Assembly (NCBI GenBank): GCA_964507325.1
Contig: CAZDQL010000004.1
Location: 1 to 64,000, forward strand
Length of the DNA stretch: 64,000 nt
DNA from: CAZDQL01 sp964507325
GTDB lineage: Bacteria; Planctomycetota; UBA1135; GCA-002686595
Reading direction: 5' to 3'
Made by a program: the position numbers and the translations under genes. The notes below the pieces were generated by a model. That model was not told where the DNA came from. It ran no database searches and worked only from the letters and a program-made list of their open reading frames with translations. This document shows, in pieces, positions 18,878-27,772 of this stretch. Every line of letters starts with the position of its first letter. Position 1 is the stretch's first letter.

Positions 18878-20803
18878 CTACCGTGTCCGCTCGTCCGCAG
18901 TCCACTTCTCGACCAGCTCCCGGACCTGCTCGGGCAGGACCGGCTTGGAGAGGAAGTCGTCCATGCCGGCCTCGAGGCACTTGTCCCGGTCACTCTGCAT
19001 CGCGTTGGCCGTCATGGCGATGATGGGGACGTCAGGATCGAGCTCGGTAGCATCCCGGCGGCGAATCTCGCGGGTGGCTTCGTAGCCGTCCATGACCGGC
19101 ATCATGCAATCCATGAACACGAGGTCGTAGGAGTCCTTCTCCAGCGCCACGATCGCCTCGCGGCCATTCTCCGCGACATCCGCGCGATAGCCGGCCTTCT
19201 CGATGATCTTCACGGCCAGCTTCTGGTTGATGACGTTGTCTTCGACGATCAGGATGCGGATGGAAGAGGGCTCCCGACCGGGTCGTGCCGTCTGGGGATC
19301 GTCGCTCTCGGCGTGGCTCGGTTCGCGGGGGCGGAGACCGAGGGCGATCTCGAGAACGATGCAGAGCTGCTCTGCGCGGATCGGCTTCGACAAGGCGTTC
19401 TGCCGAATTCCGTCGCTCGCGAAGAGTCCGGCGCTCCTCTGCCCCAGCGGCACCAGGGGTATCAAGACCGAGTCTCGAGACGCGGGAGTCTCCAGGATCT
19501 CCCGGGCCAGGGCTGCACAGCTCTCGGCGAGCCGGTGCTGATCGAGCAGGACCGCGTCGAAGGCGTCACCCTCCTCGAGCGCTGCCCGCCACCGGATCCG
19601 GGCGTCGTGCACGTTCGTCTCGACGCGCACGCGGCACCCCAGGGGCTCGAGCATGAGCCTCAGGTTCCGACCGACGATGGGATGCTGGTCGACGACGAGG
19701 ATCTGCCGGCCGCGCAGGCCTTCCGCAAGGGTCGGGGCCGCGGCGGACGGCTCGACCTGTTTCTCGAGCTCGACGGTGAACCAGAACTCCGAGCCCACTC
19801 CCTCCTCGCTCTCGACGCCGATCTCGCCTCCCATGAGCTCGACGAGCTGCCTGCAGATCGAGAGGCCCAGACCGGTGCCTCCGTACTTGCGGGTCGTCGA
19901 ACCGTCCAGCTGGTTGAAGGGTTCGAAGAGCCCGTCCTTCTGGTCGGCAGGGATCCCGATGCCGGTGTCGTGGACCTCGAAGCGAACCCGCACGCGGGAC
20001 TCGGCTTCCTCGTCCCGGAGCACGCGGATGACGATGCTCCCCTCTTCCGTGAACTTGGCGGCGTTGCCGACGAGGTTCACCAGTACCTGGCGCAAACGAC
20101 CGAGGTCTCCGCGCACCAGGTCGGGAACATCCGTCTCGATGCAGCAAGCGAGCTCGAGCCCCTTCTGGAACACGTTCAGGGCCAGCATCTCGAAGACCTT
20201 CTGGAGCGAGGCCCGCAGCTCGAAGTCGGTGGCATCGATGCTCAGCTTGCCGGCTTCGATCTTCGAGAAGTCGAGGATGTCGTTGATCACCGAGAGCAAG
20301 CTCTCGGCCGAGGTCGACGAGGCCCGGGCGAATCCGTGCTGCTCCTCGGTGAGGTCCGTTTCCAGGAGCAGGCGGCTCATGCCGATCACCCCGTTCATGG
20401 GGGTGCGGATCTCGTGGCTCATCTTCGCGAGGAACTCGCTCTTGGCTGCCGTGGCCTGCTCGGCCTCGCGCCGGGCCTCCGCGAAGTCCTCCATCATGTT
20501 GATGGCCGCGATCTGCATCTCCTGGAGTCGCGATCGCTCGCCTGCGAGATCCTGCTCCCGGATCCGAGCCTGTTCGAGCTCGCTGGCGAGCAGCTTGCGC
20601 AGCTCCTCCTCCTGGGCCGCCTTGCGCTCCAGCAAGACCTGGATCTGCTCCGCCTTGGCGAACTGCTTGGCCACGAGCTCGGCGGTGATGTCCGAGGCTC
20701 GATGGGCGACGCGGATCTCCCCCCGCAGCATCTCGTTCTCGCGCCGGAGGCCCTCGATGGTCCGGCTCGATTCGGAGATCTGGTCGTCGGGGTGGGATCC
20801 CAT
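18878..20803 (-). CDS. cytoplasmic hybrid histidine kinase with two receiver domains
   Basis: A 641-residue kinase. Residues 10-120 are a long coiled coil with no membrane helix. HisKA carries phosphoacceptor His130 (KMSHEIRTPMNG). The HATPase_c domain covers about 235-350, with N-box NLVGNAAKF and G-boxes DTGIGIP and GTGLGLSI. Receiver 1 (about 367-480) keeps a candidate Asp421 but has a diverged acidic pocket (VVDQHP). Receiver 2 (about 515-632) is canonical, with DN in VEDN, Asp565 in FMDCMMPVMDG and Lys in LSKPV. It is the last gene of the hydrogenase cluster: its ATG follows the protease stop after one base (TGAcATG). It is the likely signal output of the cluster, passing phosphate to an unlinked partner. 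No DNA-binding output domain is present here. Confidence 0.9.
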   Translation of the reverse strand: MGSHPDDQISESSRTIEGLRRENEMLRGEIRVAHRASDITAELVAKQFAKAEQIQVLLERKAAQEEELRKLLASELEQARIREQDLAGERSRLQEMQIAAINMMEDFAEARREAEQATAAKSEFLAKMSHEIRTPMNGVIGMSRLLLETDLTEEQHGFARASSTSAESLLSVINDILDFSKIEAGKLSIDATDFELRASLQKVFEMLALNVFQKGLELACCIETDVPDLVRGDLGRLRQVLVNLVGNAAKFTEEGSIVIRVLRDEEAESRVRVRFEVHDTGIGIPADQKDGLFEPFNQLDGSTTRKYGGTGLGLSICRQLVELMGGEIGVESEEGVGSEFWFTVELEKQVEPSAAAPTLAEGLRGRQILVVDQHPIVGRNLRLMLEPLGCRVRVETNVHDARIRWRAALEEGDAFDAVLLDQHRLAESCAALAREILETPASRDSVLIPLVPLGQRSAGLFASDGIRQNALSKPIRAEQLCIVLEIALGLRPREPSHAESDDPQTARPGREPSSIRILIVEDNVINQKLAVKIIEKAGYRADVAENGREAIVALEKDSYDLVFMDCMMPVMDGYEATREIRRRDATELDPDVPIIAMTANAMQSDRDKCLEAGMDDFLSKPVLPEQVRELVEKWTADERTR

Positions 20804-20804
20804 G

Positions 20805-21266
20805 TCAGTCGGGGGGGAGGAGTGACGCAGCAGGCGCTCCGTGGAGAGCGAGCTGAAGGCTCGTGGCGACGGCCTCGTCGATCAGCGTCGGTGTCGGAGC
20901 ACCTTCGAGACCGACGACGATGATCTCGGGCAACGCGTCCTCGAGGATCGCGGGGGCGATGCGGAGCAGGTAGGCCAGACCCGAGGCGTGACCGAAGATC
21001 GGTTCGGCCCGCGCCCCCGCCTCCTGAGGTTCGAGCACGACGAGGCCGCCTTGCTCGTGGAATCCCGTGGCCGCATCGACGAAGACGACCCGTCGTGCAC
21101 CTTCGAGATGGCGTAGGAGGTCGAGGCCACCAAGACCGCCATCGATCACCGCGAGGTGCGCGGGAAGCTCCTTCTCCCGCAGCCGTTCGAAGACCTCGGG
21201 ACCGGCGGCATCTTCCTGAAGCAGCCGATTCCCGACGCAGATGATGCGCAGCGGGGCGGGCTTCAC
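20805..21266 (-). CDS. [NiFe] hydrogenase maturation protease, HybD/HyaD type
   Basis: A 153-residue endopeptidase. The start is GTG at 21266, which overlaps the large-subunit stop as GTGA (4 bases); upstream codons in this frame are not protein-like. Glu18 (GNRLLQEDAAG), Asp64 (VVFVDAA) and His93 (FGHASG) match the nickel-binding Glu16, Asp62 and His93 of E. coli HybD in order and spacing. The family removes the C-terminal tail of the hydrogenase large subunit after nickel insertion. Its position right after the large-subunit gene fits that job, because the large subunit does carry a 13-residue tail. A dedicated protease is notable in a cluster that looks sensory, as classical regulatory hydrogenases are reported to lack the tail. 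Confidence 0.88.
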   Translation of the reverse strand: MKPAPLRIICVGNRLLQEDAAGPEVFERLREKELPAHLAVIDGGLGGLDLLRHLEGARRVVFVDAATGFHEQGGLVVLEPQEAGARAEPIFGHASGLAYLLRIAPAILEDALPEIIVVGLEGAPTPTLIDEAVATSLQLALHGAPAASLLPPD

Positions 21267-22804
21267 ACCAGTCTCCGGGAAAGGGACCGCGGGCCGCGTA
21301 CGGCATGGACCGCGCAGACGAGACACGCGTCGAAGGAGCGCACGACGTGTCCGAGTTCCACGGGGTCTTCGGGATTCGCCACCGGAGTGCCCACGAGAGC
21401 TTCCTCCCAGGGCCCCCGGACGTGGTCGGAGTCCCGCGGGGAGCCGTTCCACGCGGTCGGCGTGATGATCTGGTAGTGCGCGATCTCGCCGTCCGCAATC
21501 TCGACCCAATGCCCCAGGGCGCCGCGGGACGCCTCGGTGGAGCCGAATCCCCTCCCGGAGTCGACCTTGGGGGTCGGCTGGTAGAAGCGTTCCCCCGGCT
21601 CGATCTCGAAGAACCAGGTCCGCATGGCGGAGAAGAGCGTCGTCGGGCGCGTCAGGCGTGCCAGCTCGCGCACGAAGGCGCTCGAGCCGTTGCTCTGCAC
21701 GAGATCGACGAACAGGGGGCTGCGCGCCACCATCATCTCGGCGAGCGGTCCGACCTCGGCCGGCTGGCCGTCGTAGCGCGGCGCCTTCGCCCAGGAGTAC
21801 TTCTCCCCCTCGGCTCCGCTCGCGTAGGGTCGGGTCACCCCTTCGAACGGATGCCGGCCGCCGGGGTAGTCCTCGAACCAGGAGTGCGCGACGTGCTCCG
21901 CCACCTGCTCCTGATCGAACTCGAGCACCTCCCCCTCTCGGGCGAAGCCCGGGGGCACGAGGCGGCGGAGACCACCGTCGAGACCTTGCACCTTCGAACC
22001 GGCGGGGATGTCAAGAGCTCCGAAGCACAGGAACTGCTCGTGCCCTCTTCCGATCCGATCGAGCCCCGCCTCTCGGGAGCAGCGCACGAAGAAGCCGAGC
22101 TCGCTCGTGGCGTGGGCGGGCTTCTCGTCCAGCCAGGTATCGAGGTCCTCGAGGCTCTGTACCTCGAGCCACCGATCCACGGAGCAACCGAGCACGCGCC
22201 GCTCGTACCAGGCCTGGTAGCGATCCAGGAGGTACAGGCACTGCTGGATCCTGCTGCGTCCGGCCACCGTGGACACTCCTCCCGGGACCATGTAGGAGGA
22301 ATGTGGCCACTGTCCCCCGAGGAGTGCGACGATCTCGAGGACGCTCTTCGTCTCCCGGATCGTCTCGATCACCGTCTCGCCCGTGAACGGCCCGTAGCGC
22401 CGAACCGCCTCGTCGAAGAAGGCCGCGCCCTCGTAGGCAGAATGCACGAAGTCGGCCATGTACATGAGGAAGGCGTGCCGCACGTCGCTCTGGATGTGCT
22501 CGGTCATCAGCGCGAGATTGCGCACCAGCGTCCCGTTGCGAGGGTTCTCGGTCCGAGCGGCCTCGTCGAGCGCGCGGGCGGCCGCGGTCAGATGCGCCGT
22601 ACCACAGATCCCGCAGATGCGCGGAGTGATCACGAGTCCGTCGTTGGCGCCTCGCCCGACGAGCAGGTTCTCGATCCCGCGGTACATGGTCCCCGCGCTC
22701 CAGGCGTCGACGACCCGGCCGTCTTCGACTTCCACTCGCACCTCGAGGTCTCCCTCGACGCGATTGAGCGGAACTTCGACGGTCATCTGTCGAGTGGCTT
22801 GCAT
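21263..22804 (-). CDS. [NiFe] hydrogenase large subunit, group 2-like
   Basis: A 513-residue catalytic subunit. The four nickel-ligand cysteines are Cys64 and Cys67 (PRICGIC) and Cys494 and Cys497 (DACLVCAVH). The usual DPC is DAC here. His500 is followed by 13 residues that would be removed on maturation. GTMYRGIENLL near residue 38 is also typical. There is no signal peptide, as expected for a large subunit. It starts four bases after the small-subunit stop and ends inside the protease start, so the three are translationally coupled. The closest familiar relatives by eye are the cytoplasmic uptake and H2-sensing hydrogenases (group 2). No hyp accessory genes are in the window, so cofactor assembly must be encoded elsewhere. 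Confidence 0.9.
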   Translation of the reverse strand: MQATRQMTVEVPLNRVEGDLEVRVEVEDGRVVDAWSAGTMYRGIENLLVGRGANDGLVITPRICGICGTAHLTAAARALDEAARTENPRNGTLVRNLALMTEHIQSDVRHAFLMYMADFVHSAYEGAAFFDEAVRRYGPFTGETVIETIRETKSVLEIVALLGGQWPHSSYMVPGGVSTVAGRSRIQQCLYLLDRYQAWYERRVLGCSVDRWLEVQSLEDLDTWLDEKPAHATSELGFFVRCSREAGLDRIGRGHEQFLCFGALDIPAGSKVQGLDGGLRRLVPPGFAREGEVLEFDQEQVAEHVAHSWFEDYPGGRHPFEGVTRPYASGAEGEKYSWAKAPRYDGQPAEVGPLAEMMVARSPLFVDLVQSNGSSAFVRELARLTRPTTLFSAMRTWFFEIEPGERFYQPTPKVDSGRGFGSTEASRGALGHWVEIADGEIAHYQIITPTAWNGSPRDSDHVRGPWEEALVGTPVANPEDPVELGHVVRSFDACLVCAVHAVRGPRSLSRRLV

Positions 22805-22808
22805 CGCA

Positions 22809-23747
22809 TCAGACTCCCGTCTCCCGGTCCTTCAGTCGTTGTGGCGCCGCGGCGGCGGCCATGCCCTTGTAGGCCATGTAGTGTGCCCGGTCGACTCCGG
22901 CCGGCAGCACGAGAGGCACGCCCTCGATGTTCGGCGTCTCGAAGAACGGCGTGTCCTGCGGGAACGACGGACGCGTGCAACCGAAGCAGGGCACGCCCGC
23001 GCGTGTCTTGGAGTGGCGTCGGTTCCAGAGGATCTTGTTGCAGGCGCCATAGGCGAGGGGCCCCCGGCAACCCATGTGGAAGAACAGACATCCCTTCTGG
23101 CCGAAATCGGTCTCCTCGACGCGGTACTCGTGGTACTCGTTCCTCGTGCAGCCCTGGTGAATCAACACGCCGTACCACTCCGTCGGGCATTGATGGTGGT
23201 CGAGGGGCAGTTCCTCGCCGCGAACCACCGCCGTCAGCGCCCCGACCACCACCGACGGGTGACAGGGACAGCCGGAGAGGTTGACCACCGGAAGGCCGCT
23301 GCGGCTGCGGTAGTCGGCGCCGAGGAAGCCTCCCTGCTCGTCCCTGCAGAACTGCAGCCCGGCAGCCTCGATCTCGGCGGCGCCGCTGACCCCCCCGAAG
23401 CTGGCGCAGGTCCCCACCGCGATCACGAACCGCGCTCGGGCCGCGAGCGCCGCCACCAGGTCCTTCTTGGGCCTGCCGTGCAGCGTGTCGTAGAAGCCGG
23501 TCCCGGTCGGCCCTCGAATCACCGCGCCCTCCACGCACAGGATGTCGAGTGGACGCGCACCGGAGGCGAGCTCGTCGCGGAGCCGTGCATGGTCTGCGGG
23601 CGGAGTATTCGACAGGGAAGGATGCCAGAGCACCTCGACCTCCAGCGCCGCCAACGCCTCGATCAGGTCGGGAGCCTCCGCATTCAGGAGCGACATCGTG
23701 TCGCCGCCACAGCCTCCGCAGTGAAGCCAGTACAGGTTCATGGACAC
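22809..23747 (-). CDS. [NiFe] hydrogenase small subunit, cytoplasmic sensory type
   Basis: A 312-residue iron-sulfur subunit with no Tat signal, so it should be cytoplasmic. GTG at 23747 has AGGAG seven bases upstream; an ATG six bases later overlaps the upstream stop as ATGA and is the alternative. Proximal cluster cysteines are Cys10, Cys13, Cys114 and Cys160. Distal ligands are His197, Cys200, Cys220 and Cys227, and the medial ones Cys236, Cys254 and Cys257. The section CVEGAVIRGPTGTG and the HQGCTRNEYHEY motif resemble H2-sensing HoxB/HupU, while CNKILWNRRHSKTRAG resembles uptake-type HupS and group 1h. This mixture, together with the linked signalling genes, suggests a sensory group 2b/2c-like enzyme. 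Confidence 0.9.
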   Translation of the reverse strand: MSMNLYWLHCGGCGGDTMSLLNAEAPDLIEALAALEVEVLWHPSLSNTPPADHARLRDELASGARPLDILCVEGAVIRGPTGTGFYDTLHGRPKKDLVAALAARARFVIAVGTCASFGGVSGAAEIEAAGLQFCRDEQGGFLGADYRSRSGLPVVNLSGCPCHPSVVVGALTAVVRGEELPLDHHQCPTEWYGVLIHQGCTRNEYHEYRVEETDFGQKGCLFFHMGCRGPLAYGACNKILWNRRHSKTRAGVPCFGCTRPSFPQDTPFFETPNIEGVPLVLPAGVDRAHYMAYKGMAAAAAPQRLKDRETGV

Positions 23748-25906
23748 TTCGCTTCTCCTTCGCGGTCTTCGATCGCCTCGAGGCAGCCGGTCAGACCACT
23801 GCTGCTCACCTGGGAGGGCGCCTCGTACTTCCGCGGTTGTCCCATCTGCTCTCGCAGCTCGTTGACCTCGTGCTTGAGCATGACCATCCGCATCTCGCGC
23901 TCCGTCGTGTTCGAAACGAGGACCTCCAAGCGGTGCGTGCTCTCGGAGACCTCCTCCATCCGTCTGCGCAGCTCCTGGTTCGCGAGCTTCTCGGCCGTGA
24001 TGTTCCTGATCACGACCTGAACGGTTGCGTCCCGCTCCCGTATCGCAACCGCATTGATCTCGACGTAGTTGACGCTCCCATCGCTCCGACGTTGGATCGC
24101 CTCCATCTGCATCCGGCCGTCCTCCTCGAGCCGTTCGATGCCGTCGATCACGCTGGAGCCCTCCTCGGAGGGGTGGAGATCGTCGATGCTCATCGCGAGC
24201 AGCTCTGCGCGAGAGAAGCCGGTCATCTCGGCGAGCCGGTGATTCACATCCAGCAGCCGACCGGTTCGGTCCATGAAGACGACACCATCGTTGGATTGCT
24301 CGAACAGGCCGCGGAACCGCTCCTCGCTCTCGCGGATCGATCGATCTCGCGCGGATAGGGTCCTGGTCATCTGATCGAATGCGCGAGAGAGCTCGCCGAT
24401 CTCATCGCCCGCTCCCGTATCGACTCGATGATCGAGCTCCCCGGCCTCGACGATCCGGATGCCGGTCTTGAGGTGCCGCAGCTGCTTGACCACGGTTCGG
24501 GTCACCACCCAGCCGAACGCGATGGCGACGAAGAAGGAGCAGACGACGAAGGCGAGTTCCATCGTCCGCCACCGGGTGACCAGGTCGGTGCTGGATTGCA
24601 GGGTCCGGGCGGCGACGAGGCGGGCGTGGTCGTAGTCACTCAGGGAGGAATTCTGCAGGGCCTGCATGCCCTCGGCGATCTCGTCGGACCGCCGCTCGTA
24701 TTCCTCGAGGAAGTCCAGCGTCCACCTCTTCATGGTGAACATCCGCCCCCCCGCATTGGCCAGATCCTCGAAACGCAGCGACATCGACCGGGTCGTAGCG
24801 CTCGCAGGCAGGAGATCGAGCGCTTGCTCCGCGGACTCCAGCAAGGATTCGAACCGAGTCCTCAGATAGAAGACCAGCGCTGGATCCGTCGCGGCCAGTG
24901 ACTCATGCACGAGACCGGCCAGGTCACTGCACTTGCGCCGCATGTTCAGAGCCGTCTGGTAGGTCCACAGTGACCGATCGGTGACGGCTCCCATGGTCTC
25001 GACATCCCGCTCGATGATGCCCGATGCTTCCTCCAGTCGAAGCGCCGCATCGAACGCCGCATCGTCGAACGAGAGCAGCGCCAGATCTCCGAGCTCGGCC
25101 ACGAACTCGTTGGCCCAGAGGCTGTAGTCCGGAGTCGTCGTCTCGGCGCGGGCCCCCCCGGTGCCGGTGATCGCCGCGTGGTGCTCCTCCAGCAGGCAGC
25201 GAGACACCCGGCTCAGCTCGTCGACCGCTTCGTCGAAGCGGTTCCAGTGCTCGGTGCGGGGCAGGGCATCCAGCTCGAGCTCGGCGGTCTCGATCAGCGT
25301 CTCGATCTCGACCAGGACGTACTTCACCAACGCGGGATCATCCGCAGTCATCCCCTCGACGAGCTTCGAGGTGATGCGATGGCAGTACAGGCGCAGCGTG
25401 AGGTGGGATCGGACCGTGGCCAGGACACTCTCCGTCGTGACCGCCATCCCCGAGAAGCCCGAGCGGACCTCCTCCTGGGCTTCCTCGATGAGGAGGGTCG
25501 AGTCGAACTCGGTGTCGTCCGCGATCTGCAGCGCCAGGGCGGAGATCTCATGCTGCAGGACGGCGAGGTTCTCCTGCTTCAGCCGCTCGAATTCGCACTG
25601 CGTCTCCAGCAGAAGGCGCCTCAACTCGACCAGCGCCCCGAAGTCCTCGTGCAGCTCCGCCAGCTCGGGATCGTCGGAGATCTCCCACTCCTCGCGGGCG
25701 CGATCGAGGTCATCTCCCAGCGCCTCGAACTCGCCCAGGTCCGCCCGATCCACCGCCGCGACCAGCGAGCGCAGCCGGACCATCTGCTGGACCTGCTCGC
25801 TCTGCTCCGTCACGTTCTCACGGATCTGCCCCGTCGTCTCCTCCAACCGACCGTGAATCTGGCGCAGCGAGAGGATGGCCGCCCCTCCGGAGAGACCCGT
25901 GAGCAT
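23738..25906 (-). CDS. membrane sensor with helical periplasmic domain, HAMP and PAS, no kinase domain
   Basis: The frame open from 25906 codes for 722 residues. A helical, coiled-coil-rich sensory region spans about 15-445, a membrane helix 449-468 (LAFVVCSFFVAIAFGWVV), HAMP 469-522, PAS 530-645 and a coiled-coil tail to the end. There is no HisKA, HATPase or cyclase domain. The tail motif EREMRMVMLKHEVNELREQMG is common at the end of signalling adaptor proteins. The start looks too short: reading upstream in the same frame gives SLKWRLIGLSLLCA, the missing first membrane helix. A G run near 26011-26020 probably hides a one-base error that would join this frame to ATG at 26075. Its TGA overlaps the small-subunit ATG. 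Confidence 0.8.
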   Translation of the reverse strand: MLTGLSGGAAILSLRQIHGRLEETTGQIRENVTEQSEQVQQMVRLRSLVAAVDRADLGEFEALGDDLDRAREEWEISDDPELAELHEDFGALVELRRLLLETQCEFERLKQENLAVLQHEISALALQIADDTEFDSTLLIEEAQEEVRSGFSGMAVTTESVLATVRSHLTLRLYCHRITSKLVEGMTADDPALVKYVLVEIETLIETAELELDALPRTEHWNRFDEAVDELSRVSRCLLEEHHAAITGTGGARAETTTPDYSLWANEFVAELGDLALLSFDDAAFDAALRLEEASGIIERDVETMGAVTDRSLWTYQTALNMRRKCSDLAGLVHESLAATDPALVFYLRTRFESLLESAEQALDLLPASATTRSMSLRFEDLANAGGRMFTMKRWTLDFLEEYERRSDEIAEGMQALQNSSLSDYDHARLVAARTLQSSTDLVTRWRTMELAFVVCSFFVAIAFGWVVTRTVVKQLRHLKTGIRIVEAGELDHRVDTGAGDEIGELSRAFDQMTRTLSARDRSIRESEERFRGLFEQSNDGVVFMDRTGRLLDVNHRLAEMTGFSRAELLAMSIDDLHPSEEGSSVIDGIERLEEDGRMQMEAIQRRSDGSVNYVEINAVAIRERDATVQVVIRNITAEKLANQELRRRMEEVSESTHRLEVLVSNTTEREMRMVMLKHEVNELREQMGQPRKYEAPSQVSSSGLTGCLEAIEDREGEAKCP

Positions 25907-26075
25907 CGCGCAGAGGAGACTGAGGCCGATCAGCCTCCACTTCAGCGAGACGTCCCCGATCCGCCGCCGCCACCAGGGGGCCCTGGCGGGCGCGCGGGCA
26001 GTCCGGGGGCCCCCCCCCCGTGTCCGGCTCCGGTGGGCGGCTCTGGGGAGTCTGGAGGTGACCTTCCGTCGACAT

Positions 26076-26461
26076 GGTGGAATCGGGACTCCAATCCGTC
26101 GGCCGGCACGGAAAAGCGCCGTCTCGGATCGCTGACTGGGCTTTTCGACGCCCCCGGCGGGAAGCTGAACGGCAAAGGGCGGGATGGGGAGGCCGGAGCG
26201 CCACCCGGGACTGGGAGGGTGACTCAGGGTGGCTCCGGAGGGATCGGGAGGGGGGTGCGGGGGTCATCCCNNNNNNNNNNNNNNNNNNNNNNNNNNNNNN
26301 NNNNNNNNNNNNNNNNNNNNNNNNNNNNNNNNNNNNNNNNNNNNNNNNNNNNNNNNNNNNNNNNNNNNNNCGCCCCCGGGTAGGCGGGCGCCGACTCGGG
26401 CCAGCTCGTGACGACCGGGATCGAGGTGGCGCAGGGCGCGGATCGACGCCGCGACCTCTCC
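26076..26461. other. intergenic stretch containing an assembly gap
   Basis: This lies between the binding-protein gene and the membrane sensor and includes the 100-N gap. The left part (26076-26270) has no codon structure I can support. The right part (26371-26461) follows the binding-protein stop and contains GAGGAGAGG on the minus strand, which could be a ribosome site for a gene lost in the gap. No start codon follows at usual spacing. Confidence 0.4.
26271..26370. other. assembly gap, 100 N
   Basis: A run of exactly 100 N, the conventional scaffold-gap length, so the true distance is unknown. It lies between the substrate-binding protein and the sensor of the hydrogenase cluster. Confidence 0.99.
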
Positions 26462-27598
26462 TCAGATCTCCATCGGCACGACGACGCCGTCCCGGATGAT
26501 GGTCATGTACACCTCGTCCATGCCCTGCCGATCCCTCGCACCGAACTCGAGCTTCACGCCCCCGAGGTCGAACTTCTTCACCTCGTTGATGGTCTCGAGG
26601 AAGCGCTCTCGAGTCAGCTCGCCATCGACCCTCTCGAGTGCCGCGCAGAAGAGCTTCCCGACGGTGTAGCCTTCGAGGGAGACGAAGCCCACCTCGGCCT
26701 CGGGCCGGTGCTTCTTCATCGCCGCGAGGTACTCGGCGACGAGCGGCACCTTCCCATCCCAGGGATAACGGACCACCTGGGAGATGATGACCCCCTCGCC
26801 GGCGTCGCCGAGCTCGGACCGCAGGGCCTCGGTGCCGACGAATGAGATGTTGCAGTAGAGGATGTCGTCCATCCCGATCTTCTTGGCCGCCTTGATGAAC
26901 GCAGCGCACGGCTTGTACGCCCCGACCATGATCACCGCCTCGGGATTCCCCTTGCGAACCCGGAGCAGTCCGCCCTTCACCGCCGCCGTATTGCGCTCGT
27001 AGGTGCCGGTGCTGACGAGGGCCATGTCCCGCTTCGTCAGGGCCAGCTCGATGCCCTCGAGCCCGGCCTGGCCGTAGCCGTCATTCTGGTAGAAGCAGGC
27101 GATGCGGGTCAGGCCCAGCTTGTCGACGAGGTACTGGGCGTGCCTCTCCATCTCCTGGTAGTAGCTGCCCCGGACGTTGACGATCAGCTGCTTGTCGGGC
27201 GCACGCAGGAACTCCGCGCCCGTGAAGGGGCCGAAGAAGGGAACGCCCTCCTCCTCGGCGATCGGCACCACGGCCTTCGACGTCGGAGTCCCCACCTCGC
27301 CGATGAGCAGGAAGACCTCCTCCTGCTCGATCAGCCGGCGAGTGTTCTTGATGGCCCGATCCGGTTCGTACCCATCGTCCAGCGTGACCAGGCGGATCCG
27401 CCGCCCGTCGACGGGACCTTCCTGCGCGAAGCAGGCCTCGAGCCCGGCCCGCATCCCCGTGCCGAGCGCGGCGGCGGGCCCGGTCAGGGCACAGGACTGT
27501 CCGAGGACGATCTCGCCCTTCCCCACCCCTCGCTCGGAGGGAGGGGAGGCAGAGAGGGCGACGAGGGCGAGCGCAGATACGACGAGGTGCAGCTTCAT
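26462..27598 (-). CDS. periplasmic ABC-type substrate-binding protein, LivK-like
   Basis: A 378-residue exported protein. ATG at 27598 has AGGTGA just upstream and starts a signal peptide; the frame runs on upstream into unrelated transposase remnant sequence. The two-lobed type I periplasmic binding fold is indicated by GEIVLGQSCALTGPAAALG, DDGYEPDRAIKNTRRLI, VFLLIGEVGTPTS and IACFYQNDGYGQAGLEG. Such proteins bind amino acids, amides, urea or aromatic acids. No ABC permease or ATPase gene accompanies it, so it may present a ligand to the HAMP-PAS sensor rather than feed a transporter; that is inference. It is the first gene of the hydrogenase cluster, with a scaffold gap before the next gene. 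Confidence 0.88.
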   Translation of the reverse strand: MKLHLVVSALALVALSASPPSERGVGKGEIVLGQSCALTGPAAALGTGMRAGLEACFAQEGPVDGRRIRLVTLDDGYEPDRAIKNTRRLIEQEEVFLLIGEVGTPTSKAVVPIAEEEGVPFFGPFTGAEFLRAPDKQLIVNVRGSYYQEMERHAQYLVDKLGLTRIACFYQNDGYGQAGLEGIELALTKRDMALVSTGTYERNTAAVKGGLLRVRKGNPEAVIMVGAYKPCAAFIKAAKKIGMDDILYCNISFVGTEALRSELGDAGEGVIISQVVRYPWDGKVPLVAEYLAAMKKHRPEAEVGFVSLEGYTVGKLFCAALERVDGELTRERFLETINEVKKFDLGGVKLEFGARDRQGMDEVYMTIIRDGVVVPMEI

Positions 27599-27772
27599 CG
27601 ATTCACCTGGGGTCGAGTCCCCCCGGTCCGACAGCGCGTCCTGGATCGAGAGGGACCTCTTCACGGCTCTTCGGCCTCGGTCCTCCATGGCCTGAATGGA
27701 TTCCGCGGGAGATCTCCGCCGGGGGGGGGGCGCGACCGTACGAACCCGCGTACCACCCACGATCCTCCCTGC

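Noticed and set aside
26371..26461. Start of a further gene after the binding-protein stop, on the minus strand
   Set aside because: There is a GAGGAGAGG ribosome-like site, but no ATG, GTG or TTG at usual spacing before the N gap.
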